Source of the DNA: Alistipes sp. | GTDB taxonomy: Bacteria > Bacteroidota > Bacteroidia > Bacteroidales > Rikenellaceae | Assembly (NCBI GenBank): GCA_020026395.1 | Contig: JAHHQM010000004.1 | Location: 124,001-188,000, forward strand | Reading direction: 5' to 3' | DNA length: 64,000 nt | Shown here: positions 8,453 through 17,993 of the stretch, one piece after another | How the letters are laid out: each line of letters begins with the position of its first letter | How positions within the stretch are numbered: the first letter of the stretch is position 1 | Made by a program: the position numbers and the translations under genes | The notes under the pieces: model-generated | What the model was told of the DNA's origin: nothing | What the model saw: only the letters and a program-made list of their open reading frames with translations | Databases searched by the model: none

Positions 8453-10213
8453 CTAAAACTGCATCTTCACACCCATCGTGAAACCTGCGCCACTCATCCG
8501 ATAACACGGCTGGCGGTAGAGTTTCGCATCGGCCAGATTGAAGCCCTCGGCAAAGAGTCGGATGCCTGCCGAGAATTTCCACTCGAACAGCAGGCGCACA
8601 TCGACCGCCAAAGGTGCAGTAAAGCGTTCGCTGACCTCCGAAGGCTCGACATAGACCTCACCGTCGGCGCCCATCGTACCGTTGTAAAGCACCGTCCACC
8701 AGCGTTTGCTCTCCACATCGGCCGATGCTCCGATTTTGAACTTTTCATGATCGTATTCCACCGAGAAATTCCCCCTGTAATCGGGTTTACCCAGTCCGAA
8801 AATCGTGTCGTTTTCGTAGTGGCTGGCGTGGAATCCGAGGTTGAAACTCAACGCACCGACCGGACGCAATTTCAACTCGGCATTGAACGACCATTCGGTG
8901 ATGTCGTGAGCGGGCGAAGGCATCAGGGCGAACATTGCCCCCGACAACGTCTCGGCCGAGCTACCCGTATGTACGCCGAACCAACTCCTGTGGTCGTTCA
9001 GGCGCGACAAACCGCCATAGATGCGGTACGTGAATTTGTTGTGCCACAGGCTGCCCCCGATACCGAAACGAAGGTTGTCGTCCACCGACTTATCCCCGAT
9101 CCAGGTACCTGGCGCAAGGAACGGATTCTCCTCCGAAAGCGATCGGTAGTCGTAGTTGTGCAACGTGGCGTCCACTTCGACGAACGGCACGAAATGCTGC
9201 ATGCCGAAATTCCACGACGATCGCGCATAGGGCAACACATACCATTCGCTGCCACCGTGTACGATCTTCGAGAAATAGACATCGACACCCGCCTCGATCT
9301 GCCATACGGCGCGCGTAATAGCGTAGCGTGCACCGCCACGGATCAAGTGTTCGGTATGATCCGAAAGACTCTTATACCCCTTGAGCAGCTCATAACCCGC
9401 ATTGAACGCCAACATATGGCGGTTGAATTTGCGGGCAATTCTCAGATCGGCATTGAAGTTCATCTGACGCGCCTTATCCGTATAGTTTACCCACTCGGAA
9501 TGGTCAAAGAAATAACCTCCGCGTACCGTCAGATCGAAATTCGTACGGTTCAGATCCTGAAAATCGTCACCAAAGCGCAGCACAAGATCCGCCGCGCTGA
9601 AATCGGCCATCGAACCGGGGATACGTCCGTATTCCGATCCCATCTCCCCGCCGTCGGCATAAGCACCGTAACGGTGATTCATACGGTTCTCATAGCGCAG
9701 ATCACCCTCCAGTACATAACGCCCCAGATATTTTCCGGCCGCAACACCGCCGCGGTTGAACATTTCGGTCGAATTGTTCTTCACGCCGAAATCGTTGCGG
9801 ATCTTATCGTAACGTCCCTCGTGGTTCACATAGCCCACCACGTAGCCCGTACCCGAATTCTGCGACGAGATGTAGAAATCCAGCACCGAATTCAGCGGAT
9901 AACCCGCACCCGCCTTCAGGTAGATGGTCTGCGGGCGGTTGAACTCCCAGTAGGTCACCGTTGCGGGTTTGATGGGCGTCACCTCAAAACGCGTCTGCAA
10001 TGACAGGGGCGTAATCGTATAGTCGATCTGCGGGCGCAGGCGCGTCGTGTCGGTCATGTTGGGAACGATCGCCAGTTTATCGGCGTGCTCCACCTTCGGG
10101 GTGTAGGTTTTGGTCACCTCGACCTTCTTCTCCAGGGTCTTGTCGGTTTGTGCCCACGCCATGCAGGGCAACACGACCGCCAAGGCCGCCATAAATATCG
10201 TTCGTTTCATCAT
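8453..10213 (-). CDS. Outer-membrane beta-barrel protein, TonB-receptor-like barrel without plug
   Basis: A 586-residue protein with a signal peptide cleaved near AWAQ. A short proline/threonine-rich periplasmic segment (residues 25-80) follows, then a long run of alternating aromatic and polar strands ending in an aromatic-terminated strand (MGVKMQF), typical of outer-membrane barrels. There is no carboxypeptidase-like domain and no recognisable plug domain, so it differs from ordinary SusC/TonB receptors. The ATG at 10213 overlaps the TGA of the upstream TPR gene, so the two proteins are translationally coupled and probably work together. The exact substrate or role is unknown. Confidence 0.75.
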   Translation of the reverse strand: MMKRTIFMAALAVVLPCMAWAQTDKTLEKKVEVTKTYTPKVEHADKLAIVPNMTDTTRLRPQIDYTITPLSLQTRFEVTPIKPATVTYWEFNRPQTIYLKAGAGYPLNSVLDFYISSQNSGTGYVVGYVNHEGRYDKIRNDFGVKNNSTEMFNRGGVAAGKYLGRYVLEGDLRYENRMNHRYGAYADGGEMGSEYGRIPGSMADFSAADLVLRFGDDFQDLNRTNFDLTVRGGYFFDHSEWVNYTDKARQMNFNADLRIARKFNRHMLAFNAGYELLKGYKSLSDHTEHLIRGGARYAITRAVWQIEAGVDVYFSKIVHGGSEWYVLPYARSSWNFGMQHFVPFVEVDATLHNYDYRSLSEENPFLAPGTWIGDKSVDDNLRFGIGGSLWHNKFTYRIYGGLSRLNDHRSWFGVHTGSSAETLSGAMFALMPSPAHDITEWSFNAELKLRPVGALSFNLGFHASHYENDTIFGLGKPDYRGNFSVEYDHEKFKIGASADVESKRWWTVLYNGTMGADGEVYVEPSEVSERFTAPLAVDVRLLFEWKFSAGIRLFAEGFNLADAKLYRQPCYRMSGAGFTMGVKMQF

Positions 10214-13194
10214 TTCAAGTTTCTAATTCGTTTGGTAGCCTCTTCGACAATGCCGTCGTCGGCAGGCGTATAGCCGTCCGCCACGCTCTGCCAGGTGGCA
10301 CGCGCCTGGAACTGATCGCCGTTGCGCAGATAAATATCGCCCAACAGGATGTAGGATTTTGCCAACCAGTAAGCCTTGGGCTTGTGCTCCGAATAGCGGA
10401 ATACCTCCTTCTCGGCCTTTGCCAGATCGCCCTTCACGAAGAGTTCTTCGATCAGATAGAATCCTGCGGCCGAGCCTTCGTTGGTCTGCGGTGAGGAGGC
10501 CAGCTCCTTGTAGAGGGACACGGCCTGGTCGCGGTGTCCCGTCGTGCGAAGTTGCTCGGCAAGGGCAAAGGTAGCCTCACGGCGTGCCGTCGCTCCCGCA
10601 TCGGATACCCCGCGCACATCCTCGGCCATCTGGCGGATCTTGTCGGCATCATTCAGCGCAACCGTAGCACGCACATAACCCGTCATCGCCACCTCACGCT
10701 TTTGACGGCCGGAAGTTGCCGCATAGAGTTTGCGGTATGCCGTGGCGGCCTCCGCGTAACGCTTATCTTCGAAAGTCATCGACGAAAGGCGCTCCAAGGT
10801 CGTCTCCATATAGGGATTACCCTGCTTTTCGGAGAGTTCGGTCAGCGTCTCGATGGCGGGCTCGCGCTCGCCGAGTTTCAGGTAGCAATCACTCAAATAA
10901 TAGAGCGCATCGCTCGTATAGTAACCTTTCGGGTAACTCGTCAGGTAACTGCGCAACGATTTGGAGGCTGCATCGTGCTGCCCCTTGAGGTAGATCTTCT
11001 GCGCGGCCACAAACGACAGCGAGTCACGCGACACCTGTGTCAGGTCGCTCTCCATACCCGCCTTTTGTGCGTAGTCAAAATATCCGTCCACATCGCCCTC
11101 GGCCACATAGATCTCGCGGATACCCTGCATGGCATTGCGGGCATTGTTCGATTGGGGCGCTTCGGCAATCGTCCGCTTGTAATACTCCAAAGCCTTCTGA
11201 CGATTACCCAAGTTCAAATAAGCCAAACCCAGATCCGACAGTGCATCGCCACGAAGCGACGACGAAGGATAACGCTCCAGGAACTGCTCCAGTTCGTGTA
11301 CACCCTCCGAATAGCGCTCGCCAAGGATCGATCCGTGACCGAGTTCGTAAGCCGAGCGCTCGGCAAAATCGCCGTTGCCGCTACAGGCAATTTGTTTCAA
11401 GACATATTGGCGATCCTTCTCGCGACCCATCAGACCGAAGGTCATCGCCCGTTTGTAGGTGGCGTAATCGCCCTCGCGACCTCCGATTCGTGTGGCCGAT
11501 TCGTAATGCTTCAACGCCTCGTCGTAGCGACGATTCGAGGCGGAAATATCGCCCAATCGGTTATACGCATCCGCACGATAACGATCGCGTGCGGAGTGGT
11601 TTTGCAGGAAACGATTGAAGTTGGAGGTTGCCTTCGACAACTCCCCGCCGTTGAAGGCGCAATACCCCAGATTGTACCACGCATAGCCGTATTCGGCCTC
11701 GGTGCGCGGTGCCTGGCGCAGGAACGTGTCGAACTTGACGGCCGCCACCGTATAATCGCCCTTCGAGAAGGCGATCTCACCCTGCCAAAAGGTATTCAGC
11801 GCCGAATATTTGGGGCTGACACCCACACGCGCCGATTCGTTGAGAAATTCGCGTGCGGCGTTCACATCGCCGTTTTTGTAAGCCTCCAAACCGCGGAAAT
11901 AAGCGATCTTCTGCAAGGCGGTCATCACCTCGGGATCGTCCGACGGCATGGATTTGATGGCCTGGTAGGCCGTATCGTAATCCTGCGAATTGTAATAGGC
12001 GGCAATAAGCAGTGTACGCGCCTCGTTCAGTCGCTTCGATTCGGGATAAGTCGTGATGTAGCGTTGCAGGACGTTGATTGCCCCGTTGAAAGCACCGCCG
12101 CCCAATTCATACTGCAATTTGGCGTAGTTGAACAGCGCATCCTCCGCAATTTCGCGATCAAGGCTCTCATCGGCAGCCATCGCAAACGACTGCATGGCGG
12201 CCTGTTTGTCGCCCTGTCTCAAATAGCAGTCGGCCAGGTGGAACGAAGCGTTCTGCGTCAATGCATCCTTCGCACCGCACGCCTTACGCAGATATTCCGC
12301 AGCCTCGTCGTACTGCGTCAGGCGGTACAGCGAAAAACCTTTCAGGTAACTCGACTGGCGACCGTCCTTGCCGCCCGCCGTCGAATAGGCGTTCATGTGG
12401 GCAAGCGTTTCGCGATAGTTGTCCATACGGAACCATGCCTCGGCCACCACGCGTTCGATCTCGGCGCGGCGTTCGGGAACGGTCTTCTGGATCAGGCGGT
12501 TGCCGTTTTCGGTCACATAGGTATAATTGCCCTCCTGGAATTCGATCTGAAGCAGGAAGTACGGCACGACATCGCCGTAACTCTCGCTCTTACGCAACGA
12601 ATTGAAGCCCTGTTTGGCCAGAGCAAGATCGCCGCGCTGGTAGTGGATATAGGATTTATAATACGTTGCATGATCGGCATATTCGCTCTTCGGGCTGATG
12701 CGGTCGTAGTAGGTAAACGCCTCGTCGTAATTCCCGTTCGAGAACGCAACATAACCCATACGCAGGTCGTACTGCTCTTTTCGGGTGGCATTCAGCGAAC
12801 CATAATCCACCTTCTTGAAATACTCCGCCGCACGCTGCATGTCGCCATTGGCGCAATAGTACGACGCCAACGAGAAATCGACATCATCCGTATAGACCGA
12901 TCCCGGGTAACGATCCTTGAAATCGAGCAACGCCACGACGGCATCGCTGTTGCCCAGTTCGACGGCACACGCCGCCAAGAAATAATCGACCTGCTGACGT
13001 AATTCCCGGGCCGAGGCCGACAATTCGCGCCGAGCCGTTTGGAATTCGTGTCGGGCATCCGCCCAACGCCCCAACTCGAAGAGTTCACAACCGCGTGTGA
13101 TCATTTTTTTCGTTTGCGGGGCTGTATTTTGCGCCGCGAGAGACAGGCTCATCGCCAGCGCCAGAGAGAGGAATAAGATTCTTTTTTTTCGCAT
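10210..13194 (-). CDS. Large periplasmic tetratricopeptide-repeat protein
   Basis: From the ATG at 13194 the protein is 994 residues with a signal peptide (MRKKRILFLSLALAMSLS). The rest is helical repeats with TPR-type spacing, for example LGRWADARHEF, ALEYYKRTIAEAP and SDALYYLSDCYLKLGEREPA. No enzyme motif is visible, so it is probably a scaffold in the periplasm or at the inner face of the outer membrane. An upstream in-frame ATG at 13245 would add 17 residues but spans the promoter -7 box at 13224-13217, so 13194 is preferred. It is coupled to the downstream barrel gene by a 4-base overlap. Confidence 0.85.
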   Translation of the reverse strand: MRKKRILFLSLALAMSLSLAAQNTAPQTKKMITRGCELFELGRWADARHEFQTARRELSASARELRQQVDYFLAACAVELGNSDAVVALLDFKDRYPGSVYTDDVDFSLASYYCANGDMQRAAEYFKKVDYGSLNATRKEQYDLRMGYVAFSNGNYDEAFTYYDRISPKSEYADHATYYKSYIHYQRGDLALAKQGFNSLRKSESYGDVVPYFLLQIEFQEGNYTYVTENGNRLIQKTVPERRAEIERVVAEAWFRMDNYRETLAHMNAYSTAGGKDGRQSSYLKGFSLYRLTQYDEAAEYLRKACGAKDALTQNASFHLADCYLRQGDKQAAMQSFAMAADESLDREIAEDALFNYAKLQYELGGGAFNGAINVLQRYITTYPESKRLNEARTLLIAAYYNSQDYDTAYQAIKSMPSDDPEVMTALQKIAYFRGLEAYKNGDVNAAREFLNESARVGVSPKYSALNTFWQGEIAFSKGDYTVAAVKFDTFLRQAPRTEAEYGYAWYNLGYCAFNGGELSKATSNFNRFLQNHSARDRYRADAYNRLGDISASNRRYDEALKHYESATRIGGREGDYATYKRAMTFGLMGREKDRQYVLKQIACSGNGDFAERSAYELGHGSILGERYSEGVHELEQFLERYPSSSLRGDALSDLGLAYLNLGNRQKALEYYKRTIAEAPQSNNARNAMQGIREIYVAEGDVDGYFDYAQKAGMESDLTQVSRDSLSFVAAQKIYLKGQHDAASKSLRSYLTSYPKGYYTSDALYYLSDCYLKLGEREPAIETLTELSEKQGNPYMETTLERLSSMTFEDKRYAEAATAYRKLYAATSGRQKREVAMTGYVRATVALNDADKIRQMAEDVRGVSDAGATARREATFALAEQLRTTGHRDQAVSLYKELASSPQTNEGSAAGFYLIEELFVKGDLAKAEKEVFRYSEHKPKAYWLAKSYILLGDIYLRNGDQFQARATWQSVADGYTPADDGIVEEATKRIRNLK

Positions 13195-13216
13195 AAGAAA
13201 AATTCTTGCTATGATG

Positions 13217-13224
13217 CAAATATA
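13217..13224 (-). promoter_or_regulatory. -7 element of the TPR/barrel operon
   Basis: TATATTTG on the minus strand, 23 bases before the chosen ATG at 13194, fits TAnnTTTG. Confidence 0.6.
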
Positions 13225-13277
13225 CGGATTTTGTGCAAATTTCATAGGTGCAAAATCATTTTACGCCTAAAAATAAA

Positions 13278-13312
13278 AACGGATGACCCCCTCCTTGGGG
13301 AAATCATCCGTT
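13278..13312 (-). terminator. Terminator of the suf-tmk-DoxX operon
   Basis: AACGGATGA pairs with TCATCCGTT, extended by CCCC/GGGG inside. On the minus strand it is followed by a T-rich run (TTTTATTTTT). Confidence 0.85.
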
Positions 13313-13333
13313 AAATCCTTTTTTGGTTCTTGT

Positions 13334-14440
13334 TTAGAACGCCACATCGCGACAATTCATCTTGGCCGAGATCGTACCGTCGTCCAGCACCACCACGCCG
13401 TTACGCGCACGCAGCATCGTTTTCATGGTCGTGGCGTCGATGTTGTAGCACGGCATCTCGCCCGCTCCGAAATCGCAATGCGAAAGTTCGTACATCGGCG
13501 TCGGCGTCAGGCAGACCACCCGCGCACCCTCCTCGGCAGCGTGTGAGACAAGACCTTTCAGGCGCTTGAGGCATTTGGCGGGAATATCGTTCAAATCCGT
13601 GATGCAGATCATATACAGGCGGCCGGGCGTCGTAATCACCTCCTCGGTGACATCGCCCGACGGATTACGCAGGGCAAATTCGCTGACCAACGGACGGATC
13701 GAAGGTTCATCGCTCGTCGTACGCGTATCGACCCACTCCCACTTTTCGGCATCCTGCCATTCGGGATCATCCAGCTGGAATTCGCGGATCTCGCCCGTTG
13801 CAATGTTGCGGTAAACCAGGATCGTCTCGGCCTCCTCTTCCTCGGTCTGCGACGCGTGCATCGCCTCGTGAATATTCACCCCGACACGATACGGCAGGAA
13901 GTCGATCAACGGCAGATGGATGTAGCAATAGTAACCGATATACATCGCCACCGTAAAGAAAAATGCCGTAAGTGCCAACTCCAACGGTTTGAATGCGAAG
14001 ATTTTATCGGGACGATAGCGCCACCAGATGACCACCGCCATCGGCAACAGGATCAGGTTCTTGAAGAAGGTTGCCCAGGGCGAGAGTTTCAGTGCCTCAC
14101 CGAAGCATCCGCAATCCTCCACGGGAATCAGCGTGGCGCTGAGCAGCGTAAGGCTCGTGAAAAAGCACATCGAAACAAGGGCGAAGATCGAGATCAGACG
14201 GATCCTCACCTTGAAGAGCAACATAAGACCCATCATCAGCTCCGCACCGCACAACCAGATCGAAAAGGTCATGGCGGCAGGATCCAGGAAATCCAACCCG
14301 TAAATCGAGAGGTATTCACTGACTTTCAGCGATGTCCCCCACGGGTCGATGACTTTCGAGAAGCCCGACACCACAAAGGTCAATGCAAACAGCACGCGGC
14401 ACACGCGTGCCACCATTCTGAACAAACGGCGGTTTTTCAT
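13334..14440 (-). CDS. DoxX-like membrane protein with C-terminal extracytoplasmic domain (BT_3928-type)
   Basis: A 368-residue protein. The first half has about five membrane helices of the DoxX/MauE kind, with FVVSGFSKVIDPWGTSLK, and a conserved VEDCGCFGEAL loop whose two cysteines could be redox active. The second half (about 210-368) is soluble, with TPTPMYELSHCDFG; part of this resembles a degenerate thioredoxin-like fold. This architecture is common in Bacteroidales and its function is not settled; a role in thiol/disulfide handling is inference. The start codon overlaps the tmk stop (ATGA), placing it last in the suf operon. Confidence 0.8.
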   Translation of the reverse strand: MKNRRLFRMVARVCRVLFALTFVVSGFSKVIDPWGTSLKVSEYLSIYGLDFLDPAAMTFSIWLCGAELMMGLMLLFKVRIRLISIFALVSMCFFTSLTLLSATLIPVEDCGCFGEALKLSPWATFFKNLILLPMAVVIWWRYRPDKIFAFKPLELALTAFFFTVAMYIGYYCYIHLPLIDFLPYRVGVNIHEAMHASQTEEEEAETILVYRNIATGEIREFQLDDPEWQDAEKWEWVDTRTTSDEPSIRPLVSEFALRNPSGDVTEEVITTPGRLYMICITDLNDIPAKCLKRLKGLVSHAAEEGARVVCLTPTPMYELSHCDFGAGEMPCYNIDATTMKTMLRARNGVVVLDDGTISAKMNCRDVAF

Positions 14441-15120
14441 CGGCGGTTGATTGTTTCGATTTCTCGGCGGATCTTATCGAAAATAGCCTGCGGGGTCTCC
14501 ATCTCGCCCGTCGGCGTACTGCAATCGATCACCCGAAGCGAGGGTTCGGTTTCGGCGGCCTTCAGGAATACACGGCGCACCTGCTCCTGCAACGAGAGGG
14601 AGTCTTCGTGGATGTCGTGACCGCCCTTCAGATAAGCACGGTCATCCCCTTCGCGTTGCTCCTCCAACTTACGGCGGGTAAACGAGAACGGCACATCCAG
14701 AAACAGCGACGCATCGGGTCGGGGCAGGTTGTTATGGCCGAATTCCAGGTCGAGAATCCAGCGGCACAACTTCGTCCGCTCCTCGTCGGTCTTGAGTTTG
14801 GCGCACTGATAGGCGATATTCGAATACACATAACGATCCAGCACGACGGCTCGTCCTTCTGCGAGCCATTCGCGGATCTTGGGTGCCGCATCGGCACGGT
14901 CACCCGCAAAAAGCAAGGTCACCAAATAGGGATCAACCTCGTCGGCACGACCAAACTCGCCACGCAGGAAACGGGCGATCTGCTCTCCGTAGATCGGTGC
15001 ATCGAATCTCGGGAAATGGATGTATTCCGTTTCGATGCCCCGAAGGCGGAAATATTCGCGCAACAAATTAACCTGTGTCGATTTTCCCGCGCCATCCAAT
15101 CCTTCAAGTACGACAAACAT
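14437..15120 (-). CDS. tmk: Thymidylate kinase
   Basis: A 227-residue cytosolic kinase converting dTMP to dTDP. The P-loop is at residues 7-15 (GLDGAGKST). A DRY-type motif (VVLDRYVYSNIAYQ) supplies the catalytic Arg and substrate contact, and a lid region rich in Arg/Glu (FTRRKLEEQREGDDRAY) follows. Length and motifs are intact. It lies 29 bases after sufS and overlaps the DoxX-like gene by 4 bases, so it is probably co-transcribed with Fe-S assembly genes. No separate promoter is obvious in the short gap. Confidence 0.95.
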   Translation of the reverse strand: MFVVLEGLDGAGKSTQVNLLREYFRLRGIETEYIHFPRFDAPIYGEQIARFLRGEFGRADEVDPYLVTLLFAGDRADAAPKIREWLAEGRAVVLDRYVYSNIAYQCAKLKTDEERTKLCRWILDLEFGHNNLPRPDASLFLDVPFSFTRRKLEEQREGDDRAYLKGGHDIHEDSLSLQEQVRRVFLKAAETEPSLRVIDCSTPTGEMETPQAIFDKIRREIETINRR

Positions 15121-15149
15121 GTATTATAGGTATATTTTTCGGTTTCTAA

Positions 15150-16367
15150 TTATCGGAGCATGCCGACGGCACGTTTCACACCGGCGACCAGTCGCTCCAC
15201 CTCTTCGGCAGTGTTATACAGGGCAAACGATGCACGGCACATACCCGACACGCCGAAATGCGTCATGACGGGTTCGGCGCAGTGTCTTCCCGTACGGGTT
15301 GCAACGCCCAATTTATCAAGTATCATGCCCATATCCGAGGCGTGTACCCCATCGACATTGAACGAAATGATGGCACACTTGTCGGCTGTATTTCCGTAGA
15401 TACGTATGCCGTCGATCTTCATCATCTCGTCGGTGGCATAGCGCAACAATTCGCGTTCGTGCTCCTCGACGGCCTTCAGATCCAGACCGCGCAGGAATTT
15501 TATGGCCTCGCCCAGTCCGATACCGCCGATAAAGTTCGACGTTCCCGCCTCGAATTTCAACGGAATCGGGGCATAGGTCGTCTTCTCGAACGAAACACGA
15601 TCGACCATATCGCCACCACCCATAAACGGAGGCATCGCCTCGAGCAGGGCACGCTTGCCGTAAAGCACGCCGATACCCGTCGGAGCGTAGAGTTTATGCC
15701 CCGAGAATGCGTAGAAATCGCAATCCAGAGCCTGCACATCGACTCCTCCGTGTACAACGCCCTGGCATCCGTCCACTACGGCAATCGCACCGACCGCATG
15801 AGCGGTACGGATCACCTGTTCCAGGTCGGGACGGGTTCCCAGCGTATTGGAAGCCTGCGTTACGGCCACCACCTTGGTATTTGCGTCGATGAGTTGCGGA
15901 AGGCGATCCAGGCACAATGCGCCCCGATCGTCAAACGGCAGGACGCGGATCTCGGCACCCGTACGCTCGGCCACAAACTGCCAGGGCACGATGTTCGAGT
16001 GATGCTCCATCTCGCTGATCACGATGTTGTCGCCCGCATGCACGAACCGACTGCCCCACGCCTGTGCGACCGTGTTGAGCGATGCGGTGGCACCCGCCGT
16101 GAAAACGATCTCCTCCTTCTCGCGTGCATTGATAAAACGGGCAATCTCCCCGCGCGACGACTCGTACCACTCGGTACACTCCTCCGAAAGGTAGTGCAGG
16201 CCGCGGTGGACGTTGCTGTTCAGTTCGGTATAAACCTTATTTATGGTCTCCAGAACCACGCGCGGTTTTTGTGCCGTCGCGCCGTTGTCCAGGTAAGTCA
16301 GCGGTTTGGAATAGACCGTACGCTGAAGGATCGGAAACTCCTTGCGTATCTCTTCGACTTGAAACAT
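15150..16367 (-). CDS. sufS: Cysteine desulfurase SufS
   Basis: A PLP enzyme that takes sulfur from L-cysteine for Fe-S cluster assembly. At 405 residues it has family length. The PLP-binding lysine is K225 in SGHKLYAP, the substrate/PLP region reads SEMEHHSNIVPWQ, and the persulfide cysteine is C363 in GRHCAEPVM, a class II desulfurase arrangement that needs a partner such as SufE or SufU. No such partner is in this window. It is three bases downstream of sufD in sufB-C-D-S order, which supports an intact SUF pathway. Confidence 0.97.
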   Translation of the reverse strand: MFQVEEIRKEFPILQRTVYSKPLTYLDNGATAQKPRVVLETINKVYTELNSNVHRGLHYLSEECTEWYESSRGEIARFINAREKEEIVFTAGATASLNTVAQAWGSRFVHAGDNIVISEMEHHSNIVPWQFVAERTGAEIRVLPFDDRGALCLDRLPQLIDANTKVVAVTQASNTLGTRPDLEQVIRTAHAVGAIAVVDGCQGVVHGGVDVQALDCDFYAFSGHKLYAPTGIGVLYGKRALLEAMPPFMGGGDMVDRVSFEKTTYAPIPLKFEAGTSNFIGGIGLGEAIKFLRGLDLKAVEEHERELLRYATDEMMKIDGIRIYGNTADKCAIISFNVDGVHASDMGMILDKLGVATRTGRHCAEPVMTHFGVSGMCRASFALYNTAEEVERLVAGVKRAVGMLR

Positions 16368-16370
16368 AAT

Positions 16371-17195
16371 TTACTGTAATTGGTGCATTTTGTTGCTGAC
16401 CAGTTCCATCAGCGGTTCGTGCAATTCCTCGATGCTGCAACGGCGCACCACATCCGAGGCAAAGCCCTCGATCTGAAGTGCACGTGCCTGCATCTCGCTC
16501 AAACCGCGCTGACGCATATAAAGAATCGCCTCGTCGTCCATCTGACCGACCGTCGCACCGTGCGTACACTTCACGTCGTCGGCATAGATTTCCAACTGGG
16601 GTTTGGTGTCGATCTGAGCCGATTCGCTCAACAGAATGTTACGACTCTGCTGCTGGGCATCGGTGCGCTGGGCATCGGGTGCCACATAAACCAATCCGTA
16701 GAAACGACCCTGCGCCTCGTCCGAAGCCACGCCCTTGATGCACGAATCACTCGTACAATCGGGTACCAGGTGGCGCGTATGGAGGTTCAGCGAGAAGCGT
16801 TCCTCGCCGCCGACGATAAACAATCCGTGGAGCGTGTTGGTGGCGTGAGGCTCGTTGAAGTTCATGCGGAAATCGCACTCCGAACCCGTCAGCGAGAATC
16901 CCGTCACACGGCATTCCGACCCTTGCTTCTGATCCATCTCCGCATCGAGTTTCACCTCACCCAGGAAAAGTTCCGTAAGTTCGAGATGCGCATCACGACC
17001 GACATTCACCCTCAATCGGCATTCCGCCGGACGAGTGTACAGCACCACGACACGCGCCGATGCCCCGTCCTTGAGTTCGATGTCAAGGTTTTCGGGATCA
17101 ATCGCCGCACAGGGTTTCTCCGTCAGACCCGTAACCGACAACGTGCTGTCGCTGATCTGCGAAAACCCTCCGATGATTTCTTGCAGTGCTTTCAT
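16371..17195 (-). CDS. sufD: SufD, short form
   Basis: Scaffold subunit of the SufBCD complex. At 274 residues it is much shorter than the roughly 420-450 residues usual for SufD and lacks the N-terminal helical region. The retained part covers the beta-helix core (LELTELFLGEV, LNLHTRHLVPDCTSDS) and the C-terminal SufB/SufD signature with DDVKCTHGATVGQMDDEAI. The start overlaps the sufC stop by one base (TAATG), so the short form looks genuine and not a mis-called start. Whether it still binds SufB/SufC normally cannot be judged here. Confidence 0.92.
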   Translation of the reverse strand: MKALQEIIGGFSQISDSTLSVTGLTEKPCAAIDPENLDIELKDGASARVVVLYTRPAECRLRVNVGRDAHLELTELFLGEVKLDAEMDQKQGSECRVTGFSLTGSECDFRMNFNEPHATNTLHGLFIVGGEERFSLNLHTRHLVPDCTSDSCIKGVASDEAQGRFYGLVYVAPDAQRTDAQQQSRNILLSESAQIDTKPQLEIYADDVKCTHGATVGQMDDEAILYMRQRGLSEMQARALQIEGFASDVVRRCSIEELHEPLMELVSNKMHQLQ

Positions 17196-17947
17196 TAGTC
17201 CTGATATTGATTGATGAGCCAGTCGTAGCCCTCTTTTTCAAGCTTTACTGCCAAGGTCTTGTCACCCGTGTAGATGATACGACCCTTGTAAAGTACGTGA
17301 ACCACATCGGGTACGATGTAATCCAGCAGACGCTGATAGTGCGTGATGACCACCGTGGCGTTGTCCTTCGTGTGGAGTTTCGTAACGCCCGTGGCTACGA
17401 TGCGCAGTGCATCGATATCCAGACCCGAATCGGTCTCGTCCAGAATGGCGAGTTTCGGATCGAGCATGGCCATCTGGAAGATCTCGTTCTTTTTCTTCTC
17501 ACCGCCCGAGAAACCCTCGTTGACGGCTCGCGAAGTCAGTTTCGACGAAAGCTCCACGACCTTACTTTTCTCTTTCATCAGGCGCAGAAATTCGCCCGCC
17601 GTCAGCGGCTCTTCGCCACGGAACTTGCGGTGCTCGTTCACGGCCAGTTTCATGAAGTTGGCCATCGTCACGCCCGGAATCTCGACCGGATACTGAAAAC
17701 CGAGGAACAAACCCAGACGGGCACGATCCTCGATCGACATCTCCAGCAGATTTTTGCCCATAAATTCCACTTCGCCCTCGGTGACAGTGAATTTCTCGTT
17801 ACCCGCCAAAACCGACGCCAAAGTCGATTTTCCCGATCCGTTGGGGCCCATGATGGCATGTACTTCGCCCGGTTTCACCTCAAGGTTGATACCGCGGAGG
17901 ATCTCCTTGCCCTCAACCGTTGCATGCAGATTTTTAACGCTTAACAT
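17195..17947 (-). CDS. sufC: SufC ATPase
   Basis: ABC-type ATPase that powers Fe-S assembly on SufB/SufD. From the ATG at 17947 it is 250 residues, starting MLSVKNLHATVEGKEIL. Walker A is GPNGSGKST (34-42), the signature loop is FSGGEKKKNEI, and Walker B is LAILDETDSGLDIDAL; all are intact. Reading could extend to 18085, but that region overlaps the end of sufB and shows no family homology, so 17947 is chosen. It is separated from sufB by about 45 bases. Confidence 0.97.
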   Translation of the reverse strand: MLSVKNLHATVEGKEILRGINLEVKPGEVHAIMGPNGSGKSTLASVLAGNEKFTVTEGEVEFMGKNLLEMSIEDRARLGLFLGFQYPVEIPGVTMANFMKLAVNEHRKFRGEEPLTAGEFLRLMKEKSKVVELSSKLTSRAVNEGFSGGEKKKNEIFQMAMLDPKLAILDETDSGLDIDALRIVATGVTKLHTKDNATVVITHYQRLLDYIVPDVVHVLYKGRIIYTGDKTLAVKLEKEGYDWLINQYQD

Positions 17948-17993
17948 ATCTTTTGTAATCTTTTTCCTTTGTGAATAAATTTCGTTTTGTCCG

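Noticed and set aside
8093..10003. Long plus-strand open frame opposite the outer-membrane barrel and DUF3575 genes
   Set aside because: No recognisable domain; mirrors the real minus-strand genes.
10534..13002. An 822-codon open frame opposite the TPR gene
   Set aside because: The minus-strand TPR gene has clear repeats and a signal peptide; the opposite frame has none.
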